Source: Mesocentrotus franciscanus
Lineage: Eukaryota > Echinodermata > Echinoidea > Camarodonta > Strongylocentrotidae
Reading direction: 5' to 3'
Length of the DNA stretch: 64,000 bases
Assembly: GCA_037976565.1 (NCBI GenBank)
Contig: CP137685.1
Coordinates: forward strand, 24,119,695-24,183,694
Below are positions 24,101 through 36,400 of this stretch, piece after piece. Below the pieces are notes generated by a model. It had not been told where the DNA came from. It searched no databases and saw nothing but the letters and a program-made list of their open reading frames with translations. Every line of letters begins with the position of its first letter. The first letter of the stretch is position 1. A program made the position numbers and the translations under genes.

Positions 24101-26114
24101 TTGGATCTTTGTTTTCATCATTCCTGAACAAAATTTACAAAACTCAAAAGTAATAAGATTTACTTCACCAAATTTCCAATTTTGTACAGAAAGCATTATT
24201 TATTATGTGTAATTTTAATTTTACTACTCACCTCCTGGACAAAATGATGATCTTTAAAGTAGCTCCAGCAGCTAGCAGTGATCCAGTGCAAAGCAAATTG
24301 AAAAGTTGATCGTTTTCTGCAGACCGATCATTTCCCCCACACATGAGTGCCTGTGTGGGACTACTGTCTCAGCTGAGCTAGAAATCCTGCTTCGATCCTT
24401 CCTCATTTTGTTAAATTCTTGTTCTGGAATACTCTTAAAATTCTTATTTCCTGGTGTAAATCTAACCATAACCCCCCACAGGGCCTACTGTGGGTTTTAA
24501 AGGAAGACAAATCTGGCGAAATGGCAAAGTAATGATCGGAATGCGCCGCGCCGTTGAGCTGATCTGAGTGTTGTAATTATTTGAAAATAAAGTTTTCGCT
24601 CTCTAGATTATACCACTAGATGGCAGCAAACATACATTGAGTTATTTAGTACAGCTTAGTTTCTAAATCTGTCATTCGTTATTATTAAAAATTTGTGGAA
24701 AATTAGACAAACAAAATGATTGTGTTTATTTTGGGGGAAATTGTTACAATTCCATCTAATTGGATTATTTCAAGTCATTAAAACAATAGAGTAGTTAGCA
24801 AATTCTTTTGCTAATTAGATACTTTTTTGAAATATTCAAATTAAAATAGACACAGATAGACCATTTGATTTAAAGATCAAATTAAAACATTCTTAATTCT
24901 TGATTAAATGTTCATTTAATATAATTATGCTCCCGTAAAGGGAGAGTTGAGTTCTGAGGAGGGCCAGTAATTTGTTCGAATCATCTTTGAACCATGTATA
25001 TTTACACAAAAGACGTATATCAATATTGATATATTGGAATTTTATTTTAATTACTACTGAATGTTCCTTTAAAAAAAAACATTTTAACGACGTGATAATG
25101 GTGGGCAACTATAAAAACATTATTTCCTGGCTATAAGAACTGGGTTTTGATCAGTTTAAGTATTTTTTTTGAAGGGGTCTCTAAAGAGTGTAATTTATCA
25201 TGTTTTCTTTATTGTCACCTTTTGCAAACTTTCTGCCCCCCCCCCCACTCAGCGTTTTTTAGGGTACGCGTATGCACTTCCCCCCTTTTTTTAAAGCAAC
25301 CTATCTCCGGTGTGAAAGTCAATGGCGGGCCGTCGCGCGAAAAAGTAACCCTTTACCAGAGATTTTGGGAACACGCATATGCGGTCGATCCCTCCGACCC
25401 GGAGTGGGGGCGGTTTCTGACCCTCCAAGAATTCAACCTGTCATTTAATGCTGTCAAGAAGTCAAAGAATTACAGCAAACACGATATGCAACTGTGCTAG
25501 CTCATATAATATACAAAATTGAGAATGATCCTTTCTGTTTGGATTGAAATCGATAAAGTTTGAGCTTGAATTTGAAAATATAAAAAAACGTTTACTAACG
25601 TTTAATAAACGTTCAATAAAATACGTCTGGGTAAAGCGTTATGTAAACGTTGTACAGGACATATCCAATGTGATTACTTTTGTGACGTCCAAAAACGTTT
25701 TCCTAACGTCTTCAAAAGACCTGTGCTTTGCGGCAAATATTAAGTCAAAACTTCGACGTTATACGAACGTTTTTTAAACGTTGATTAAAGACGAAGACGT
25801 ACGGGACCTGATAAAAACGTTTTGGAAACGTTATGATAACGTTTTGTGTTTGCTGGGTCTTATCTATAGGGGTAAATGGTCATTGTCCTGAATTGAATCA
25901 ATGCCCTTCTTCATTACACTCTGATGGTACGGCTGTCAAGGGTGTGGTCTTTGACGGATCATCAACAATAACAGCAGAGGATCTAAAGATAGTTAATTGC
26001 AAAACACCAGATGCGGGTAAACATATTAGATTCACCCTGAGAGTCATGATAACAATATTCCGTATTATATAACACAGATCGTATTTGTCTATATAATGAT
26101 AAGAATAATATTTA

Positions 26115-26150
<36 letters not shown>

Positions 26151-27454
26151 TGTCTTGTAGCCTCATCAGAATTTATACTGTTCTTCGGGAGGGTCCTGCA
26201 ATTGTATTATGACCCCGGCTTTAGCCGAGCTACCATTCAAAGATACTCAAGCGTTTAAGGAATTTCTTTCTTCCGGGTACCCATTTACCTCACCTGGGTG
26301 GTGTGTGGAAAGTGTATATTAAAGATAAGCTTGAGTATTGGTAATGGTGAAACAAACCATTGAAAAGTTTCTCTTCAAATTCACACTGATTGTTAAGCAG
26401 TACAAATAAATGCCTCTTGCTAAAGGAATTTGAACGAAATTGTGTAATTGCGGAGAAAAGAGCAAAATAAACGTTGAATTTTTCATAGGTCGGGTTAGTC
26501 CCAAACCGAATTCAAAATTACTGATATGTCTGTTTGGCTCACTCTTTGGGCAAGAACCCGACATCATCCTCTCTGTGGGCGATTCATTCGAGCCAAACCC
26601 ACACTACACAAGCAAGCGAAAACGCTCTACTGAAAACTTCTGCTTACAATCAGCCGGTTGTGTTTAGTTACATTTCTTCAGCTAGCGCACCGCACATGTG
26701 ACGAGGAGTTCTCTCGTGTACCAATAAATCAACGCATGCGCTCATTTCTTATCATCAAAATACTCCACAAAATAATAAACAGCCTCATACTAGTAGCTTT
26801 CTGTGGAATAAAGAAATTACATGTACAACGATCTACGCTATACCAATACGTGACGATACACAAGTCCAGATTCCCCTCCCTCTTACACTTACAAAATCGC
26901 GCGCTCCACGGGTAGAGAAAATCACACACGTGCAGAGAAGGGTCAAAAGTTCGCATGAATAATATTCTGACGTAATACTCATGCCCTAATAAGTAAGTAA
27001 GACCGTTGTGCGTGTGTGTGTTGAAACTAGGGAGGCGAGCTGTAAAAGGTCGAGAGTTCACTTACATGTTTATATAATTATGCGAAAGAATGGACAGACC
27101 ATACCATGCCAGTACATGATTCAGGGTTTGTATACTCATTCTCGTGTTTACTCTAATCGCTGTGTCTGGGTTTCAAAGTTGCAGCTTCAAAGTAACATAT
27201 TAGGGCCCGTTATATATCTCCCTTTCTTCTACTTCTGTTGGTAAGACAGGAATTGTATACACGGCATTATTTAGGCAAATTGAAAGTTACTCTTTTTTTG
27301 TTTAATAACGGAACATAAATTCGAATCGTCATCATAAATGACACTGCTTTATTTGTTTCGTCTATTCTAAGAATAATTATTTTCCAATAGCCATCGACAA
27401 TTTTTGTAATTGTTATAAAGTTCAATTTTGCAAAAATTAGACATAGGCCCTACA

Positions 27455-27487
<33 letters not shown>

Positions 27488-30400
27488 GGGATGAGAATGG
27501 GCTAGGAAAAGTGAATCATAATTTTTTGGTTTCTTGTACAAATTATAATTTGGACTCGACCTGGACAGACCTATCCATCCGTACCATTTACCCACTTTTC
27601 ATTTATGTTATTACATTTATTAATATGTTGTTGATTATAATTGCTTTTGAAAGAACCATAATATATTGAAATCATCATCATAAAGGACTTCGTTTTATTC
27701 GAGTGTCTAGTCTAAGAATACTATCCAATATATAGCCATGGGAAACTTTTGGTTGTTATAATAATATCTAAAAATTTAGTCACTTTTGCAAAAATTACAA
27801 ATATGTAATCATAATATCCTAACCTTTGTGCGGGGGATGGGTGGGGATATGAAAAGTGAATGTATCATTTCTTGTAACGTTAGCTGTAAAATGAAAAAAT
27901 GTTCAAATTCAGTATTTTGGTTTACCCAATTTGTACCTTCCCTTATTTGCCTTATCATCATATTATATTTTATCATATCATTTGGACCCGTCGGTAGAAC
28001 AGTTGTGCTGTAATTATAATGGCACAATTAAACATGCACCTATTCATCCGTACCTTTTACCCACGTTTTTATGTATGTCATTACATTAATTTATATGTTG
28101 TTGATTGTTTTTATAACGGAACATTATCATTATAAAGGACTTCGTTTTTTTGTGTGTGTCTAGTCTAAGAATACTGTCCAATAACCTTCGGAAAAACAAG
28201 TTTGTTGGTCACTTACAAAATATATTAGACACATAACGTTATTTTTTTCGGGGCAGGTGGGGTACGTGGGATATGAAAAGTGAATGTATCATTTCTTGTA
28301 ATGTTAGCTGTAAAATGAAAAATGTTCAAATTCAGTATTTTTGTTTGCCCAATTTGTACCTTTATTTGCCATATCATCATATAATATTTTTTCATATAAT
28401 TTGGACCCCTCGCGGTAGAACAGTTGCGCTGTTATGGCTCAACTGAACAGACCTACTCATCCGTACCAGTTATCCACGTTTTTATTTATGTTAATTGTTA
28501 TTACATTTATGTAGCCTATATTATGTTGTTGATTGTTTTTATATATAACGGAACATTATGTTCAATTCATCATCATAAAGGAAAGCGTTTTATTTTTATG
28601 CGTAGTCTAAGGATACTGTCCAACAGCCATGGGAAACTTTTTGGTAGTTATAATAATATCTAAAAATTTAGTCACTTTTGCAAAAATTAGAAATATGTAA
28701 TCATAATATCCTAACTTTTGTGCGGGGGGTGAGGGGATATGAAAAGTGAATGTATTATTTCTTGCAACGTTAGCTGTAAAATGAAAAAATGTTCAAATTC
28801 AGTATTTTTGTTTACCCAATTTGAACCTTCCCTTATTTGCCTTATCATATTATATTTTATCATATCATTTGGACCCGTCGGTAGAACAATTGCGCTGTAA
28901 TTATAATGGCACAACTAAACACACCTATTCATCCGTACCTTTTACCCACGTTTTTTTTAATGTCATTACATTAATTTATATGTAGTTGCATAGCATACTG
29001 TCCAAGAACATTCGGGAAAAATCATCGTTATAATGGTCACTTAAAAAATTTGACTTTGAATTTAAATTTGACTTCTTTTTTTCGGGAGTGGGGGATATGA
29101 AAAGTGAACGTATCATTTCTTGTAATGATAGTTGTAAAATGAAAATATTGTTCAAATACAGTATTTTGTTTGCCCAATTTTACCTTTATTTGCCATATCA
29201 TCATATTATATAATCATCATATCATTTGGACCCCTCGGTAGAACAGTTTTGCTGTAGTAGCACAACTGGACAGGCCTATCCATCCATCCTATTTACCCAC
29301 GTTTTCATTTATGCTTTATCGTTGATTTAAAAAAATAATGGAACATAAATTCAAATCATCGTCATATCAAGGACACTGTTTTATTGGGATCCGCTCGCTA
29401 TTGGTAAGCACCGCTATTCATAATGACCGCTATTTCATAAAGACCGCTATTCATAAGGACGGCTATATATAATTTAAGAAAAGGGTCATTATTCATAAGG
29501 ACCAGTGACTGGTTTTTTAAGGACTGCTATTCATAATATGAGTAGAGTGTCGCTTTTCAACAAACATAGGTGGCAAGGGAAATAATATCGCAACTTGATT
29601 TGTGTAGCGCTGGACAAAAAACACATTTCTAGAAATTCAGAAATGGGTCCCAATTTCATAAATAATCCTTTTAATTCACATGTTCCATCAAAAGTTTTAT
29701 TGAGACAAAGGTATTGAATTTTTCAATTCTTGCATCCATCTGATGACAGACGCATAAAGCCCTAACATGACTCTACGGACTTTACTATGCACTATGAAGC
29801 TGCAACATGTCATACAACACAAGTCTTTGTAATTTCGTGATTTTGAATGGGAGGGGGAGGGCGCGTAACTTTGGAACCATTATAATAGTTCGTAGAGTAA
29901 AGTGTCTTATCATCTTTATTTTGACACAGCCCTTGTCTCCCTTTCATTCTCTCTCTCTCTCTCTCTATCTTCCTCCTTCCTTTTATTATTTTCGTCTTTT
30001 TCTTTATTTTTGTTGTTGCTTACATGTGATGGGGTGCCCATGTGACCTACACAACTGGCTCATATCATGGACCTATACTATAAACGATATGAGCTCCATG
30101 ATATACACCTGACTACAGATTCCCCTTTCCTCATCCACTTCAAGGCGGTACTCAATTACATTCTTTGTCTTTGCTCATTCACAAGACGCCGTTCGAATCT
30201 GCTCATCATGATTGTGTAAAATTTAAAAATACATATTGATGATAAAAGGTCGAGGGCCACTTTCCTGTTTATGGATAATTTCCTATCGAAAGAAGGGACA
30301 AAAGAACCCGTGATACCATGCCCGTAGCAGGGTGTGTACCTATACAGTCAGGGGCGCCGGAAGAAGGGGGTAGGGGGCAGTCGCCCCCTAAACGAAAAGT

Positions 30401-33400
30401 GGGGGCAAAACGTGTTTCGCCCCGAAAAAAATCAGCAGTATAAAGGAGTTAAAAAAAAAATAAATAAATAAAAAATAAAAAGTAATAAAACCTGAATTGA
30501 ATCACATATATTCTTCTTTAATTGTTTATGTATTCCATACTCTGTTCACACTCATTATTATCTGAGGGGTCCACAATTTACAAGCTCTGTTTTTCAGTGG
30601 ACCTCTCCATTTCCTCAAAATTTAAATGCAGTTAAATTTATAATTCAATTTTTGTCTTCCTCAAATGTATAAATTTCTTTTAAGATTGTTTATTAAATTT
30701 CCTAAACATTCGGCATGCCCCTATATTTATCAATGGAGGATTTTATAATAGCGATACGCGCACATCGTGGAATTGTGAGAGGATGGGAAATCGTGTGTGT
30801 TTTTTATTATAGCGGGGGTGAGAAGACATGAGCCCCTGAACACTGGCGTACTGATGGGGGCAGTTGCCCCCATAAAAAAATTCGAGCGTGGTCTATTTCT
30901 TATTCGATACCAGTGATTTACAAATGTTGCTGAAATGACATTATTGTCCGGGATTTGTTCTCAATATTTTTGTAAATTATACTTTTTTATGCGTTTGTCA
31001 GACATGTCAGACTAAACTAATATTATAGAATAGACAATAGTATGTAATTTCCCAGCTTAGCACACGTTCATAATAGAATTGCATGCTTCCATACATATGT
31101 ACAATACATCATCATTGCCTTTGTCTTCCTGGTGATGCTACAGCATGTCTGACATAGCAACTTGTATGTTGCTCTTGTATTACGTTTTGTAACAAGTGGT
31201 CGACTTCGGCAAAGATACATACCACTTTCTCAAGTTAGCTCATTGATGACTGACAGATGATGTCACAAGGGAATGAGATCTTGAGGTTTTTGGGTGGAGC
31301 TTAGCAAGTTTGAAAAACAAATATTTCAAAAAATATTTAAAAATCTATGAAACAAATTCAGAAGTTTACATATCAAAATATGAGATGTATGCAGGACTGC
31401 ACACTAACAGGAATACACTTGTATTTCGATGTCATGGGCCCTTTAAGATGTATGAGCGTGACCAGCTTTGTCTATGGCATTTTTTTTTGGGGGGGGGCGG
31501 GGCGGTTTAATGGTGGAATAAGAAAATCAAATGTTTTATATTTTGTATTGCTAGCTGTAAAATTAATTTGTTGAAATTTAGTATGTTTTAACATTTACCA
31601 GGGGCACTTGTTTTTCCGAAGGTTCGTTTTTCGTAATTCCAAAAATTAAAAAGGATTCATAATTCCGACAATAAAATAGGGTACATAATTCCGAAAATAA
31701 AAACTATTACTGAATAAGAACCAGGTTCATAATTCCGAAATGAAAAAGGGTTCATAATTCCGAAAATTAAAAAGGGTTCATAATTCCTGAAATGAACTAA
31801 GGTACCTTAAAAGGAGGGCAAGGGGACCAAAACGACTGAGCAGCCCCCCCCTCTCCGTATCAAGAATAATTTTTTAAAAAGGGAAAATAAAAACTATTAC
31901 TGAATAAGAACCAGGTTCATAATTCCGAAAATGAAATAGCGTTCATAATTCCGAAGGTTTGTATTTCCAAAAATAAGAAAGGGTTCATAATTCCGAAAAT
32001 GGAAAAGGGTTCATAATTTCGAAAATGAAAAAGGGTTCATCATGATAATTCCGAAAATTAAAGAGGGTTCATAATTCCGTAAAAACGACTGAGCAGCCCC
32101 TCCCTTCCTCTCCGTATCAAGAATAATTAAAAAAGGGAAAATAAAAACTATTACTGAATAAGAACCAGGTTCATAATTCCGAAAATGAAAAAGGGTTCAT
32201 AATTCTGAAAATTAAATAGGGTTCATAATTCCGAAAGTGAAATAAGGTACCTTAAAAGGAAGGCAAGGGGACCAAAACGGCCGAGCAGCCCCCCCTCTCC
32301 GTATCAAGAATAATTTTTTTTTAAGGAAAAGAAAACTTATTACTGAATAAGAACCAGGTTCGTATTTCCGAAGGTTCATAATTCCGAAAATGAAAAAGGG
32401 TTCATAATTCCGAAAATTAAATAGGGTTCATAATTCCGAAAATGAAATTAGGTACCTTAAAAGGAGGGCAAGGGGACCTAAACGACTGAGCAGCCCCCCT
32501 CTCCGTATCAAGAATAATTCAAAAAAAGGGAAAATAAAAACTATTACTGAACAAGAACCAGGATCATAATTCCGAAAATGAAAAAGGGTTCATAATTCCG
32601 AAATTTAAATAGGGTTCATTATTCCGAAAATTAAATAAGGTACCTTAAAAGGAGGGCAAGGGACCAAAACGATTGAGCAGCCCCCTCCTCTCCATATCAA
32701 GAATAATTTAAAAAGGGAAAATAAAAACTATTACTGAATAAGAACCAGGTTCATAATTCCGAAAATGAAAAAGGGTTCATAATTATGAAAATTAAATAGG
32801 GTTCATAATTCCGAAAGTGAAATAAGGTACCTTAAAAGGAAGGCAAGGGGACCAAAACGGCCGAGCAGCCCCCCCCTCTCCGTATCAAGAATAATTTTTT
32901 TTTTAAGGAAAAGAAAACTTATTACTGAATAAGAACCAGGTTCGTATTTCCGAAGGTTCATAATTCCGAAATTTAAAAAGGGTTCATAATTCCGAAAATG
33001 AAAGAAGGCTCATAATTCCGAAGGTTCATAATTCCGAAAATGAAAAAGGATTCATAATTCCGAAAACAAATAAGGGTTTATAATTCCGAAAATGTAATAG
33101 GGTTCATAATTCCGAAGGTTTGTATTTCCAAAAATAAAAAAAGGGTTCATAATTCCGAAAATGGAAAACTTCAAAAGGGTTCATAATTCCGAAAATGAAA
33201 AAGGGTTCATAATTCCGAAAATGAAAAAGGGTTCATAATTCCGAAAATTAAAGAGGGTTCATAATTCCGAAGGTTTGTATTTCCAAAAATAAGAAAGGGT
33301 TCATAATTCCGAAAATGGAAAAGGGTTCATAATTCCGAAAATGAAAAAGGGTTCATCATGATAATTCCGAAAATTAAAGAGGGTTCATAATTCCGTAAAA

Positions 33401-36400
33401 TGAAATAAGGTACCTAAAAAGGAGGGAGGTGGGGGGACCAAAACGACTGAGCAGCCCCCTCAAGACCTAAAAAAAAGGGAGAGAGATAAAAGGGAAAAGC
33501 AAACTTTTACTGAATAAGAACCAGTGAATCATGCGGCCGCCGGATACCTCTATCTTTCCTTATGTTATTCTTTGTTCTTATTCGTCTTTCATTTCCTTAT
33601 TCTTTGTTTTCCTTCTATCTTCTTCTCTTTCTATCTTGCCTAATGTTAGGCTATTCTTTGTTTTTATCCTTCTTTCATTTCCTCTTTCTATCTACAAGCT
33701 AACATCAAGAAAGAAAGAATTATCAGGTGCCTGCCAGATAATTATCTTTCCTTATCATGATTATGTTATTTTCCTTCTATCTTCTTCACTTTCTATCTTT
33801 CCTTATCTTATTCTTTGTTTTTATCTATCTATCTCTCATTATGTCATTCTTTGATTTTATTTTTCTATCATGTCCTCTTTCTATATACATCATAACAACA
33901 TTATATGGCGGCCGCCATATAATTTTCTGGCGGCCGCCACATTATTATTTTCGATAAAAGCAGAAAATGCGCGAAACATTGGACATTGGACATTGGAGAA
34001 AAAATAACCGCGAAAGATACGAAAGCCCGGGTATGAGGTCAGTGGAAAATGCGAGGCAAGCAGTTATGTAATGTGTTACTGTGCACATGGGCGTCATCGG
34101 CGAGTATCTTGCAAGTTCTCAGGGGCTGCCAGCAATAAGAAAGGTAGGCCAATTATTAAAAGACACCAAAAGAGCATCTGGACATAATATGCACATCGTT
34201 TCGGGGGAGTATTTCTATTGTTGAGCATTTTTGCCGTCATTTGTGCATAGCCAGACATGGATACAGCTCCGCGGGCTGTGCAGCGCAGCCTAGCGCTAGG
34301 CGACTGATCGTGGAGCAAGTCATCGTGCATGCAGCTTGCTACCAAACGCAAAGACGGCAGCTCAGCTCAGCGAGATAGCTCGCTAGCAGACAACAGTTCT
34401 CACGCTGGGCGAGAATGAGTGCGCGTTTCGGCGATGAAACCGCTGTATGTTTTCGTTCAACCGAGAGAGGGCGTTAGACCGTTAGGAGATTCAAACAAGT
34501 TATTCAACGGTTTCCTCGCGAAAAGGGTATACGACGAGGGTTGTTTTAACACCCGAATTCTTCTAAATGCGTCAAGATAATAGAGAAATATTGATTACAT
34601 ATGCTATTTTAGTGTCCATCGAACCTTTTATGACCATAAATTACCAGTTTTGCTGTCAATACGTTTTTATTACCAATACTCAAGCTTATCTTTAAAAGAC
34701 TATTCGCTTCCAAAGTATAAATCAATACCTGTTATCCTAGCCTGTTGTTCGAAAACTTAGTCAAAGTTTGATAATTGTCATCGCAAATCTGAATTGGAAC
34801 GAGTCTTGACATCTGCATAAGCTTCAAAAGTTAGTATACGTATAGGTGTCGAGATCTAGTTTATACATCCCCGGACAGGTTCGGGGCTCGAGGTCCCCCT
34901 CCCTCCCCGGCCCTAATGTCCTTTGACGAGACATTAATCTACATTGCCTCTCTCCATAAAGGTGTACTAAATGAGTACCTTTTAGGTGGTGATTCCACAA
35001 ATGATGCTTTTAGCGCCTCATGGTAGCTGGGCTAAAGTCAGGGTATTAGTATGATGCGTTAACCAATTACTGGACACTTAACGCTAATTCTTCGTAATAT
35101 AGAAAAGGTTTTCAATGAAATGACTTGAAGCATTGCTAACGAACAAATAAAATACATACCGATGAATTAGTTAGTCCACTATTAACTGTGAAGCGGTGAG
35201 TCTGTGGCATTTAGCTAGGATCGTCAAAAAATGGAATAATTCAAATTTTGATAAGCAAACAAAAAGCCTGCTCTTAATACACGACACTTAAGCCCCCAAT
35301 CACACCAAACTAGTTCTTACTACGTTCTGGAACCGTCCTAGAAAATCGTAAAACGGGTTGTGGTCGGGGTAGAATGTGTAAATAATGTCTTTAATACGAT
35401 CCTAGTTCGTTCATAAACAGTCCTCAATACGTCCATCTCGTCTGTACCCCGTCCACAGTTAGTTCATATCAAGTTCAGATCGGGTAAATTTGCCATTTCC
35501 AGGCAGTCCAAGCCAGTCCGTAGCCAGTTAAAACCCGTTATTAATTAGTTCTACCTCGTTCCCAATACGTCCGAACCCATTCGAAGTAATTCGGGCTCGG
35601 ACTGGTTTGGACGGGAAGGGTGCTCTAGAACTTTGAGCCTGTTCAAACTTTTCCCCGTCCTGCAGTTAGACGGAGTGACAACGTACTTAAATCGAGATGG
35701 ACGTACTATGAACGGAATTGCCGTACTTCGATCCTATTAGGAACGTGTTACACCATGACGTGGTCATGACTAAGAGGGTTTTTTCGAGATCAAATTTTGA
35801 GAGCAGAAACCCTTGTATCTTCCAATTCCATTTGAACCCTCAGTATAGGGTGAAATACCTTACGGTAGTTCTTGTATAACGTGATTTATTTGTATAAAGG
35901 ACTGCAATATGAGATGTGCGCGCATTAAAGTGCCTTGAACCGGAAATGAGCGCTGCTGTACGCCCGGGAACTTCGGTCTGTTTCGCGCCCTTTCGCGAAC
36001 GCTAGTGCGCGCTGACCCGCTTAATCACTGACCTCTACCTCAGTGCAGTTAATCAAGTCCATTCGTTTATGTACAGTTGTCCGAAAGAAGACGTAGATGG
36101 CGTCAACCAGTATTTCTGATGCTACAGACCTTTTAACATGGGGTATGCCCCACTTTTCAGATCGTGGCCTTAAACATGGTTTACTATTTTCTTCAGGATA
36201 ATATCTCACCAATAATCTCGCTAAAGTGAAAACTCCAGTTGCAAAATCCAGCAAAATTAATTGAAATCATTTCGCTTTTTCATCCAAAGTCCTCGCCGAT
36301 GGTCGCACAGATTTATCAATATCATTATTTTGAGCTCCGCTTCTGACTACTTTATAAACGGGTAATCCCACCCCCTCTTCGAGCGTACGCAGAACAAAAT

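Larger units (their letters stand above)
18742..25857. mobile_element. about 7.1-kb insertion in gene B intron 1
   Basis: Gene A's intron has an uninterrupted cctggtgtttcttatgtag before exon 2. In gene B the same sequence is split after cctggtgtttc and resumes at tcttatctatag. The insert starts CCCAACTAACAATCGGACGT and ends in the inverted relative (acgttttgtgtttgctggg), with a possible 2-bp TC target duplication. Both subterminal zones are made of degenerate aacgt/acgtt motifs (18756-19378 and 25580-25850). The interior carries a nested TTAA-flanked element (20477-21674), palindromes, and two minus-strand exon candidates (23426-23292 and 22605-22513). I see no transposase, so the class is unassigned; it may be a composite. 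Confidence 0.7.

Noticed and set aside
25147..25500. 117-codon frame on the plus strand
   Set aside because: It spans a poly-C run and a T-rich tract, has no recognisable motif, and lies inside the insertion in the sense opposite to the exon candidates.
31605..33525. CRISPR-like array of short direct repeats
   Set aside because: Spacers are A-rich and near-identical, units vary in length, and the context is an animal intron. It is a minisatellite.
33531..33957. Hydrophobic 107-codon frame suggesting a membrane protein
   Set aside because: It is a Phe/Ser/Leu translation of a pyrimidine-rich satellite.
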